NCBI GenBank assembly: GCA_038258425.1
Contig: JBBSPV010000035.1
Span: forward strand, 1 to 40,657
Source of the DNA: DATLGB01 sp038258425
GTDB taxonomy: Bacteria; Actinomycetota; Thermoleophilia; Solirubrobacterales; Solirubrobacteraceae
DNA: 40,657 nt
Direction: 5' to 3'
Position numbers and translations under genes: made by a program. Numbering within the stretch: the stretch's first letter is position 1; every line of letters starts with the position of its first letter. The notes beneath the pieces are model-generated. The model worked only from the letters and a program-made list of their open reading frames with translations. It had not been told where the DNA came from and did not search any database. Of this stretch, positions 15,915-22,678 are shown in pieces.

Positions 15915-15950
15915 AGGGTAGGTCTGGGACGGGATGTCCGGATGCGGACA
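15915..15950 (-). promoter_or_regulatory. uvrC leaderless promoter with overlapping operator-like dyad
   Basis: Minus strand TACCCT (15920-15915) ends 6 nt before the GTG of uvrC. TGTCCG-N4-CGGACA (15935-15950), a perfect dyad, lies about 27-42 bp upstream of the predicted start point, over the -35 position. An N4-centred dyad is the geometry of LexA boxes, although the half-sites are not the classic GAAC/GTTC. Confidence 0.45.
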
Positions 15951-15977
15951 CGCGCAGCGCAACTCCGGGCCGGTCCA

Positions 15978-15995
15978 TACATTGGGTGCCCAATG
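15978..15995 (+). promoter_or_regulatory. Promoter hexamer and palindrome over the glycosidase start codon
   Basis: TACATT (15978-15983) ends 9 nt before the ATG. CATTGGG-N2-CCCAATG (15980-15995) is a perfect palindrome that includes the -10 end and the ATG itself. It could be an operator, or in RNA a hairpin that hides the start codon if the transcript starts upstream of it. Confidence 0.45.
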
Positions 15996-16988
15996 CGACT
16001 CAGACTCCTCTTCACCCTGCTCGCGCTCCTCGTCGCCTCCCTGGCGACGGCTTCGGGCGCCGCTGCGAAGTCCCGGTACAAGGTCGGCATGGGTGATCAG
16101 CATCCCCAGCTGTTCCAGGACAAGCACTTCAAGTCCCTCAAGATCAAGAAGGTCAGGGTCATCGTCCCGTGGAACTGGCGCGAGCGCCGGTCCGACCCGC
16201 TCGCGATCCAGGCCTACCTGGACACCGCCAAGACCCAGAGGAAGAGCGTGCTCGTCGCCTTCGGCGCACTGCGCGGGTGTTACAACAACGGGCGCTACTC
16301 GCGGTCCAAGCGCTGCAGGGCCCCGAGCCAGTCCAAGTACAAGCGGTCGCTCAAGGCCTTCCGCAGGAAGTACCCGCAGGTCAAGACCTTCCAGCCGTGG
16401 AACGAGCTGAACTCCAAGTCGCAGCCGACCTACCGGTCGCCCAAGCTCGCGGCGCGCTACTACAAGACGCTCAAGGGCGTCTGCAAGCGCTGCACGATCG
16501 TCGCGGCCGACATCCTGGACTCGTCCAACGCCGTCCGCTACGTCAAGAAGTTCCAGCGCTACACGCGCAAGCAGCGGCCGCGCCTCTGGGGCCTGCACAA
16601 CTACTCCGACGTCAACCGCTCCCGGGCCCGGGTCACGCCGGCGTTCCTGAGGGCCGTCCCGGGCAAGGTGTGGCTGACCGAGACCGGCGGGCTCGTGAAG
16701 TTCCTGCCGCACTTCCGCTACTCGACGCGGCGCGCCGCCAAGCAGGTCAAGTACATGTTCAAGCTCGCCGACCGGTTCTCGCGCAAGCGTGGCGGCCTGC
16801 GCTCGCGGATCGACCGGCTCTACCCGTACACGTACTTCGGGGAGAAGAACTCCCGCAAGACGCGCTTCGACGCCGGACTCGTCGGCCCGCTGAAGTTCAC
16901 CAAGCAGTTCGCCCTGAAGCCGGGGTCGGGCAAGCCGCGCACCGCCTACAAGGTGTTCAAGAAGATCGCCCGCAAGAAGTCGAAGTAG
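15993..16988 (+). CDS. Secreted, very basic glycosidase-like protein
   Basis: A 331-residue protein with a clear signal peptide (MRLRLLFTLLALLVASLATA, cleavage after the Ala-rich segment near residue 25). The mature part looks like a TIM-barrel glycoside hydrolase of clan A: PWNWRE at the barrel start, QPWNELN with candidate acid Glu138, LHNYSDVN, and VWLTETGG with candidate nucleophile Glu230. I cannot name the GH family. It is strikingly rich in Lys and Arg throughout, so strongly basic, which suggests binding to acidic wall polymers. Four Cys lie in two pairs (GCYN/RCRA and VCKRC). It diverges from uvrC and appears monocistronic or weakly linked to mug. Confidence 0.65.
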   Translation: MRLRLLFTLLALLVASLATASGAAAKSRYKVGMGDQHPQLFQDKHFKSLKIKKVRVIVPWNWRERRSDPLAIQAYLDTAKTQRKSVLVAFGALRGCYNNGRYSRSKRCRAPSQSKYKRSLKAFRRKYPQVKTFQPWNELNSKSQPTYRSPKLAARYYKTLKGVCKRCTIVAADILDSSNAVRYVKKFQRYTRKQRPRLWGLHNYSDVNRSRARVTPAFLRAVPGKVWLTETGGLVKFLPHFRYSTRRAAKQVKYMFKLADRFSRKRGGLRSRIDRLYPYTYFGEKNSRKTRFDAGLVGPLKFTKQFALKPGSGKPRTAYKVFKKIARKKSK

Positions 16989-17013
16989 CGTCGCCTCCCA
17001 CGCGGGCGGCACG

Positions 17014-17553
17014 GTGAACGGCGCCGTGCCGCCCCGCGGGGCCGCGAAGCCGCTGCCCGACGTGGGCGGCCCGGGCCTGCGGGTCCTGTTCTGCGGCATC
17101 AACCCGTCGCTGACCTCCGCCGAGCTCGGTCACCACTTCGCCCGGCCGGGCAACCGCTTCTGGCCGGCGCTGCACGGCGCGGGCTTCACGCCGCGTCGGT
17201 TCACGCCGGCCGAGGACGGGCGCCTTCCGGCCCTCGGCCTCGGGATCACCAACCTCGTGGACCGTCCGACCCGGGCCGCCGAGGAGCTGGACCGCGCCGA
17301 GCTCGAGTCCGGCTGGACGGCGCTCGAGGCGCTCGTGGCGCGGTGGCGGCCCGGTGTCGTGGCGATGGTCGGCATCGGCGCCTGGCGAGTCGCGACACAC
17401 ACGCCGCGCGCCGGCCTCGGCCCCCAGTCGCGACGGGTGGGCGGGCGGGCGGCGTGGGTGCTCCCCAACCCCAGCGGCCTCAACGCCCACCACCAGCTGC
17501 CCGACCTGGTGCGGCGCTTCGCCGAGCTGCGTGCGGCCCTGACGAGCGGGTAG
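17014..17553 (+). CDS. mug: G/U(T)-mismatch DNA glycosylase, Mug/TDG family
   Basis: A 179-residue uracil-DNA-glycosylase-fold protein of normal Mug length. LFCGINPSLTS near the N-terminus carries the catalytic Asn30, followed by FARPGNRFWPALHGAGF, LGLGITNLVDRPTR and the C-terminal LPNPSGLNAHH loop that inserts into the DNA. It removes uracil, ethenocytosine or thymine from mismatches, starting base excision repair, a common deamination threat in high-GC DNA. GTG 17014 is used. The stop TAG also forms the first bases of the katA -10-like hexamer. Confidence 0.88.
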   Translation: MNGAVPPRGAAKPLPDVGGPGLRVLFCGINPSLTSAELGHHFARPGNRFWPALHGAGFTPRRFTPAEDGRLPALGLGITNLVDRPTRAAEELDRAELESGWTALEALVARWRPGVVAMVGIGAWRVATHTPRAGLGPQSRRVGGRAAWVLPNPSGLNAHHQLPDLVRRFAELRAALTSG

Positions 17554-17556
17554 CTT
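17551..17556 (+). promoter_or_regulatory. -10-like hexamer of the catalase gene
   Basis: TAGCTT, overlapping the mug stop codon, ends 6 nt before the katA ATG. There is no purine-rich ribosome-binding site between them, so leaderless transcription is the simplest reading. Confidence 0.45.
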
Positions 17557-17562
17557 GAACGC

Positions 17563-19242
17563 ATGACCGACCTCGCGAACACCCCGCCCGCCCAGGGCGA
17601 CGACCGCCGGGTCCTGACGAACCGCCAGGGCCACCCGGTGCACGACAACCAGAACCAGCGCACGGTGGGCGCACGCGGGCCGGCGACCCTCGAGAACTAC
17701 CAGTTCCTCGAGAAGATCTCCCACTTCGACCGCGAGCGCATCCCGGAGCGCGTGGTGCACGCGCGCGGGACGACGTCCTACGGCTACTTCGAGGCGTCGG
17801 GCATGGTCGGCGACGAGCCGATCGCGACCCACACGCGCGCCAAGCTGTTCCAGGAGGCCGGCCAGCGCACCGAGGTCGCCGTTCGCTTCTCCACCGTGGC
17901 CGGCGGACGCGACTCCTCCGAGGCGGTGCGCGACCCGCGCGGGTTCGCGGTCAAGTTCTACACCGAGGACGGCAACTGGGACCTCGTCGGCAACAACCTC
18001 GGCGTGTTCTTCATCCGGGACGCGATCAAGTTCCCGGACTTCATCCACTCCCAGAAGCCCGATCCGGTGTCCTTCGACCGCCAGATCGCCAACCGGGTCT
18101 TCGACTTCATCTCGCAGTCGCCCGAGGCGATGCACATGGTCACGCTCGTCTTCGGGCCGCGCGGCATCCCCGCGAGCTACCGGACGATGCAGGGCTTCGG
18201 CGTGAACACGTACAAGTGGGTCAACGAGGCGGGCGACACGAAGCTCGTCAAGTACCACTGGCATCCGCGGCAAGGGGTGCGCTCGTGGACGGAGGCCGAC
18301 GCGGCCAAGGCCCAGGGCGCGGAGCTCGGCGTCCACACGAAGGAGCTGCGCGAGGCGATCGACCGCGGCGACCACCCCGAGTGGGACCTCTTCGTCCAGC
18401 TCATGGACGACCACGAGCATCCCGAGCTCGACTTCGATCCGCTCGACGACACGAAGGTCTGGCCCGAGGACGAGTTCCCGCTGCGCCATGTCGGCCGGAT
18501 GGTGCTCGACCGCAACGTCTCGAACTTCTTCGCGGAGAACGAGCAGATCGCCTTCGGCACCGGCGTGCTGGTCGACGGGCTGGACTTCTCCGACGACAAG
18601 ATGCTCGTCGGGCGGACCTTCTCCTACTCGGACACCCAGCGCCATCGCGTGGGACCGAACTACCTGCAGTTGCCGGTCAACCAGCCGAAGGCCGGCCACG
18701 TCGCCACCAACCAGCGCGACGGCCAGATGGCCTACGCCGTCGACGACTCGGGCGAGGACCCGTCGATCAACTACGAGCCGTCGCTGCGGGCGGGCCTGCG
18801 CGAGTCGCCGGCGCCGCGCCACGACGAGCAGGGGCCGGAGCTCGCCGGGCGGCTGACCCGCAGGCAGATCCCGCGCACGAACGACTACCAGCAGGCCGGC
18901 GAGCGCTACCTGCTGTCCGAGCCGTGGGAGCGCGACGACCTCGTCGCCAACCTCTCCGGCCTGCTCGGTCAGTGCGACCGGGCGATCCAGGAGCGCATGG
19001 TCTGGCACCTGCTGCTCTGCGAGGACGAGCTCGGCCGGCGCGTCGGCGAGGCGATCGGCATCACCGCCGACGACGTGCGCGGCCTGCGGCCGCTGGCGTC
19101 CCAGGGCTGGGGACCGGCGGAGCAGGAGCGCCTGGACCACCTCGGCGCCAACGGCCCGCGGCCGGTCGAGGGCCGCGTGATGACGCACTGCGTCCCCAAC
19201 GAGCACGACGCCCGCGCCGACGAGCTCGCCGCGACGTCCTGA
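17563..19242 (+). CDS. katA: Haem catalase, monofunctional
   Basis: A 559-residue catalase converting hydrogen peroxide to water and oxygen. The distal His66 (VVHARGTTSYGYF), distal Asn about 144 (VGNNLGVFFIRD) and proximal haem-ligand Tyr355 (RTFSYSDTQRHR) are present, so it should be active. It is somewhat longer than the ~480-residue clade 3 enzymes owing to a C-terminal helical extension, but lacks the large flavodoxin-like domain of ~750-residue catalases. No signal peptide, so cytoplasmic. A tspO-like gene follows after 7 bp and is probably cotranscribed; no OxyR or Fur gene is adjacent. Confidence 0.96.
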   Translation: MTDLANTPPAQGDDRRVLTNRQGHPVHDNQNQRTVGARGPATLENYQFLEKISHFDRERIPERVVHARGTTSYGYFEASGMVGDEPIATHTRAKLFQEAGQRTEVAVRFSTVAGGRDSSEAVRDPRGFAVKFYTEDGNWDLVGNNLGVFFIRDAIKFPDFIHSQKPDPVSFDRQIANRVFDFISQSPEAMHMVTLVFGPRGIPASYRTMQGFGVNTYKWVNEAGDTKLVKYHWHPRQGVRSWTEADAAKAQGAELGVHTKELREAIDRGDHPEWDLFVQLMDDHEHPELDFDPLDDTKVWPEDEFPLRHVGRMVLDRNVSNFFAENEQIAFGTGVLVDGLDFSDDKMLVGRTFSYSDTQRHRVGPNYLQLPVNQPKAGHVATNQRDGQMAYAVDDSGEDPSINYEPSLRAGLRESPAPRHDEQGPELAGRLTRRQIPRTNDYQQAGERYLLSEPWERDDLVANLSGLLGQCDRAIQERMVWHLLLCEDELGRRVGEAIGITADDVRGLRPLASQGWGPAEQERLDHLGANGPRPVEGRVMTHCVPNEHDARADELAATS

Positions 19243-19249
19243 GGCCGGG

Positions 19250-19747
19250 GTGAGCGCCGCCGCTGAGAGCGCCGCCGAGCCGGGCCGCGACTGGCTCGGC
19301 CCGGCGGCGATCACCGCCGGCGTGGTGGCGGCGGCCGGGCTCGGCGGCCTGGCCACCGCGCCCGGGGCCCGGTGGTTCCGAAAGCTCGACCAGCCGGCGT
19401 GGGCGCCGCCAGACACGGCCTTCGGACCGGTGTGGACGGTGCTGTACGTCCTCATCGCGCTGTCGCTGTCGGCCGTCTGGCGCCGCACCCCGTCGTCGGA
19501 GCGCCCGGCCCTGGCCGTGCTCGTCGGCTCCAACCTCGCGTTGAACCTCGCGTGGACGCTGATCTTCTTCCGCGGCCGCAGCCCCCTGGCCGCCGGGGTC
19601 GAGATCGTCGTCCTCGAGGGCACGTGCGTCGCCCTCGTCCTCCGAGCGTGGCCGGTCTCGCGGCTCGCCGCCCTCGCGCTGGTCCCGTACGCGCTCTGGG
19701 TCGCGTTCGCGACGGCGCTCACGTGGGCTATCGCGGCTCGCAACTGA
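19250..19747 (+). CDS. TspO/MBR family membrane protein
   Basis: A 165-residue protein with five predicted membrane helices, the TspO fold. The signature RWFRKLDQPAWAPPDTAFGPVWTVLYVLIALS (split around the first two helices) and LNLAWTLIFFRGRSPL are clear. TspO proteins bind porphyrins and sterol-like ligands and are linked to stress and tetrapyrrole handling. The start is GTG 19250, 7 bp after the catalase stop; pairing with a haem enzyme fits a role in porphyrin or oxidative-stress homeostasis. Convergent with the Tad-like operon 21 bp away. Confidence 0.9.
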   Translation: MSAAAESAAEPGRDWLGPAAITAGVVAAAGLGGLATAPGARWFRKLDQPAWAPPDTAFGPVWTVLYVLIALSLSAVWRRTPSSERPALAVLVGSNLALNLAWTLIFFRGRSPLAAGVEIVVLEGTCVALVLRAWPVSRLAALALVPYALWVAFATALTWAIAARN

Positions 19748-19768
19748 GGCCGGGGGCCCCTCCCCCCT

Positions 19769-21109
19769 TCACCGCACCAGCCGCACGGCCAGGCCGCCGC
19801 CGGCGAGGTCGCCCGCACCGCCCATGAGCCCGAGGATGCGGGCGACGTAGCCCTGGGTCTCCGGGAACGGCGGCACGCACATGCACGCGCGGACGGGCGC
19901 CGGACCGGCATTGTACGCGGCCAGGGCGAGCGGGATCGACGCGAACTGGCGCAGCAGGTCGCGCATCAGGTGGGCCTGCGCCTCGATCGCCTGGCGCGGG
20001 TCGAAGGGGTCGTCGAGCCCGTAGGCGGCGGCTGTCCCGGGCATGAACTGCGTCAGGCCCCGGGCGCCGGCCGGGCTGACGGCGAACGGGTTGAACCCGC
20101 TTTCCTGAAAGATCTGCGCCGCCAGCAGGGTCGCCGAGACGTTCCAGCGCTGCGCCGCGCTGGCGAGCAGCGGGCGGAAGCGCGCGGGCACGAAGCTCGG
20201 CAACCCTCCGCCCCGGCCGGCCGCTCCCGTCTGCGTCGAGCGACCGTCGGCGCCGTCGGAGCGCGACGACTTCGGGTTGAGCGTGAAGCCCCGGTGCCAG
20301 GCCTCCCAGGCGTAGCGCTGCACGAAGTGGAACGGCCCGCCGTGCGCGTCGAGCCACCCGTAGGCCGAGGGCGGGCCGAGGTCGAGCTCGGTGCCGTAGC
20401 GGTGCAGCGACCGGCCGGGTGGCGCCACCCACTTGGGGTCGGGATGGCGCGCGAAGAGGATCGCCTGCTCGGCGTCGGAGCGGAAGGCGCTGTTGATCAC
20501 GAGCGCGATGCCGTCCGCCCGCGCGGCGGCGGACATCCGATCGAAGGCGCGCGCCACGTCCGGGCGCATCGGCTTGCCCTGGCGCACGGCCAGCCGGCCG
20601 GCGTACTGGCCACCCACCGCGCCGGGACCGAGGTCCTGGGTGACCGGCGCGAGCGTCGCCTCCGCCACGCCGGCAACCCGGGTCGCAGCGCGGGCGTCGC
20701 CGCGCCGCACGGCGACCCGCCGGGTGAGGCGCACGCGGATGCGCACCGGCGCGAAGGTCGACCCGTCGGGGAAGCTCACGGCCGGCTCGCCGCCGCCGTT
20801 GCGCGCCGCCACGCGCACGGCCGCGGCACGGCCGGCGGCGAGGTAGGCGGCCCTCTCGAGGTGCCGGGGGTTCGGTCGCCCGTCCAGGGTCGCGGCCTCG
20901 AACAGCCGCGGATAGGTTGCGAGCATCGCTCGCGCGCCGGCGAGCGCACCGAGGTCGGCGGCGCGCTGGGCATCGGAGCGCACGCCGAGCCCACGTGCGA
21001 CGGCGCCGAGGATCAGCGCCCCGACGAGCAGGCCGCACAGGCCGCCGACGATGAGCACGAGCGCCTGGCCGCCCTCGCGGCCAGGGAGACGGGCGACGGC
21101 GGCCCTCAC
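19769..21109 (-). CDS. TadG-like / VanY peptidase / lytic transglycosylase fusion
   Basis: 446 residues with three parts. Residues 11-60: GGQALVLIVGG plus a single membrane helix and SDAQRAADLGALAGAR, the N-terminus of TadE/G-like Flp pilus assembly proteins. Residues about 165-280: an M15/VanY D-Ala-D-Ala carboxypeptidase-type domain with SAFRS, SLHRYGTELD (zinc ligands His236 and Asp243) and WEAWHRG (Glu269, His272). Residues about 305-425: an SLT lytic transglycosylase (GH23) domain with catalytic Glu336 in FQESGFNP, then GLTQFMPGTA and ALAAYNAGP. The catalytic domains would face outside. GTG 21109 overlaps the upstream stop. It probably opens peptidoglycan for a pilus-like structure. Confidence 0.85.
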   Translation of the reverse strand: MRAAVARLPGREGGQALVLIVGGLCGLLVGALILGAVARGLGVRSDAQRAADLGALAGARAMLATYPRLFEAATLDGRPNPRHLERAAYLAAGRAAAVRVAARNGGGEPAVSFPDGSTFAPVRIRVRLTRRVAVRRGDARAATRVAGVAEATLAPVTQDLGPGAVGGQYAGRLAVRQGKPMRPDVARAFDRMSAAARADGIALVINSAFRSDAEQAILFARHPDPKWVAPPGRSLHRYGTELDLGPPSAYGWLDAHGGPFHFVQRYAWEAWHRGFTLNPKSSRSDGADGRSTQTGAAGRGGGLPSFVPARFRPLLASAAQRWNVSATLLAAQIFQESGFNPFAVSPAGARGLTQFMPGTAAAYGLDDPFDPRQAIEAQAHLMRDLLRQFASIPLALAAYNAGPAPVRACMCVPPFPETQGYVARILGLMGGAGDLAGGGLAVRLVR

Positions 21110-21732
21110 GGCGCCACCGGTTCGGGGTCGCGGCCGGGTCCGCCGAGCCCGAGCGCCGCCAGGCGTCGACCGACCGGGCCACCCGGCAGGACGAGGTGGC
21201 TCGTGGGCGGGCCGAGCCGGGCGAGCGCGGCCACGGCGAGCAGCACGAGCGCCTCGTCGGCGTCCGGTGCCGTGGCCAGGACGAGCCGATCGGCCGCGGC
21301 GAGCAGCGCGTCGAGCTCGTCGTCGCGTTCTGCGAAGCCGACGACCACGGGCACGCCCGCCACGCGCACGAGACGCCAGGCCTCGCGGCAGGCGGCCCCT
21401 GGATCGCCCGGCAGGTCGACGCGGCACAGGGCGCCCGCCGCCACGGCCGTGCTCTCGGCGCCCGCGAGCCGCCGGGCCATGGCGCGGGCTGCGGGCGCAG
21501 CCGGGCCGGGCGGCGCACCGGCGCCGGTCGTCGCGACGACCGCGGTCCGCGTCCGCGCGTCCCGGCGCAGTCCGCGAGCCACGGTGGCCGTGGCCGCGGG
21601 CAGAAGCGGCTCGGCGGCCAGCACGCCCACGAGATCCCCGGCGCGCGGGGCGGCCGCGAGGGCGGGGCTCGCCGGCTGCGGCGCCTCGGGAGCGAGGAAG
21701 AACCCGCCGGATCGCGAGCGCCGGCCGCTCAC
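21106..21732 (-). CDS. Uncharacterised protein of the Tad-like operon
   Basis: 208 residues, Ala/Gly/Arg-rich, of unknown function. It alternates strand-like segments (RTAVVATTG, VPVVVGFAE, RLVLATAP, SHLVLPGG) with Ala-rich helices, as an alpha/beta Rossmann-like or degenerate P-loop protein would, but I see no Walker motif and no signal peptide or membrane helix. GTG 21732 overlaps the upstream TadE-like stop and its own stop overlaps the fusion gene start, so it is made with them. A cytoplasmic assembly or localisation factor, such as a decayed CpaE/TadZ, is one possibility only. Confidence 0.55.
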   Translation of the reverse strand: MSGRRSRSGGFFLAPEAPQPASPALAAAPRAGDLVGVLAAEPLLPAATATVARGLRRDARTRTAVVATTGAGAPPGPAAPAARAMARRLAGAESTAVAAGALCRVDLPGDPGAACREAWRLVRVAGVPVVVGFAERDDELDALLAAADRLVLATAPDADEALVLLAVAALARLGPPTSHLVLPGGPVGRRLAALGLGGPGRDPEPVAP

Positions 21733-22127
21733 CGGGAGCCGTCCCCGTCACCGCCGCGCCGACCCGACGGCGCGGCCGGCGCGGCCGGCGCGCCCGGGCC
21801 TGCGTCGGCCGCCGACGTGGCGGCGAGCCAGCGCCCGAGCGCCGGCGCGAGCGCTCGCGGGCGGACGGTGACGCGCACCCGACGGCCATGCACGACAACC
21901 CGCGAGCGGCCCTCGGCGCCACGGAGCGCCCGCCGGGCCGCCGCCCGCGGACCGCCGTCCTGCAGCAGGGCCCTCGCGCCCGCCTGGGCGGCGGACGCGG
22001 CCGCCTCGCGCGCCGCTCCGGCCCCGAGCACGGACACGGCGGCGGCCACCACGAGAGCGAGCAGCGGCAGGGCGGCGACGATCTCCACCGCGGCCTGGCC
22101 GCGCTGGTCGGTGGTCGGGTCCGTCAT
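21729..22127 (-). CDS. TadE-like pilus assembly protein
   Basis: 132 residues. DQRGQAAVEIVAALPLLALVVAAAVSVLG is the classic TadE start: a short charged leader, G-Q-x-A-V/T-E, then one membrane helix. An extracellular part with VVVHGRRVRVTV and an Ala/Pro/Gly-rich tail follows. The Glu after the Gly corresponds to the prepilin-peptidase-processed position of pseudopilins. It overlaps both neighbours by 4 bp. Likely a minor pseudopilin of a Tad/Flp-type system; the ATPase TadA, TadB/C and major Flp pilin are not in this window. Confidence 0.75.
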   Translation of the reverse strand: MTDPTTDQRGQAAVEIVAALPLLALVVAAAVSVLGAGAAREAAASAAQAGARALLQDGGPRAAARRALRGAEGRSRVVVHGRRVRVTVRPRALAPALGRWLAATSAADAGPGAPAAPAAPSGRRGGDGDGSR

Positions 22128-22474
22128 CCCTGCGGCGCGAACGCCGCGCCCGCGGACAGCGTGCCGAGGCTCAGCCCGGGCAGGACGGTGGGGATGCGCA
22201 GGCGGACGACGACCCGGTCGTCCCCGTCCTCGCGGACGGCGAGCCGGCGCTCCAGCGACGCGGGGAGGACGCGCCGGGCCGCCCGCCGCTCATCGCCGTC
22301 GACGGCGTGCGCCCGCGCCGCGGCCCGGGCGGCCGCGTGCGCCGACCACGCCGTGTGGCCCGCGAGAACGAGCTGCCAGGCGCCCGCCAACAGGACCGCG
22401 ACGAGCGGCAGCAGGGCGACGAGCTCGACGGCCGCCTGGCCGGCGTCACCGCGGGCGGGAGGTGGGAGGGGCAT
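22124..22474 (-). CDS. TadE-like pilus assembly protein, first gene of operon
   Basis: 116 residues. DAGQAAVELVALLPLVAVLLAGAWQLVLAG gives the G-Q-x-A-V-E leader and a single membrane helix; the rest contains DDRVVVRLRIPTVLPG, a short strand-rich extracellular part. A paralogue of the following gene. ATG 22474 opens a four-gene overlapping operon. The preceding ~200 bp to pepT contain no gene but hold an operator-like palindrome and the pepT hairpin. Confidence 0.75.
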   Translation of the reverse strand: MPLPPPARGDAGQAAVELVALLPLVAVLLAGAWQLVLAGHTAWSAHAAARAAARAHAVDGDERRAARRVLPASLERRLAVREDGDDRVVVRLRIPTVLPGLSLGTLSAGAAFAPQG

Positions 22475-22490
22475 GCGGCCACCCTCGTCC

Positions 22491-22527
22491 GATCCGTGTG
22501 ACGGATCCAGACGCAGATGTGACGATC
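22491..22527 (-). promoter_or_regulatory. Palindrome and direct repeat before the Tad-like operon
   Basis: GATCCGT-GTG-ACGGATC (22491-22507) is a 17-bp dyad starting 17 bp from the first start codon. TGTGACGGATC within it recurs as TGTGACGATC (22518-22527), 21 bp away, two helical turns. This is a plausible binding site for a regulator on one face of the DNA. Confidence 0.45.
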
Positions 22528-22635
22528 AGCGCGCGTGAGGCTGCCGAATGTGCGCCGAAGGGGCCGCCTGGAGCACCTGGCGCGCCACGGGGGCGGCGGC
22601 CGCGCCGCCCGCCCCGAGCGCGCACGCACGCCGGG

Positions 22636-22678
22636 GTGACCGCACTTCCGGTCGTCAGCGCGCCGGAAGTGCGGTCAC
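22636..22678 (-). terminator. Long perfect hairpin at the end of pepT
   Basis: GTGACCGCACTTCCGG (22636-22651) and CCGGAAGTGCGGTCAC (22663-22678) are a perfect 16-bp inverted repeat around 11 nt. The stem begins at the pepT stop codon. There is no T-tract after it on the minus strand, so it is a stem-only terminator or a 3'-end stabiliser. Confidence 0.65.

Noticed and set aside
15911..15915. GGAGG as ribosome-binding site of uvrC
   Set aside because: It is separated from the GTG by only a base or two, too close to function; a TACCCT hexamer at leaderless spacing explains the start better.
14022..15992. Long plus-strand frame upstream of the glycosidase, antisense to uvrC
   Set aside because: It is a shadow of uvrC; the real protein begins with the signal peptide at 15993.
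22475..22674. A small gene in the 200-bp gap between the Tad-like operon and pepT
   Set aside because: Frames there are Ala/Gly/Arg-rich shadows without a ribosome-binding site; the gap is better explained by control elements.
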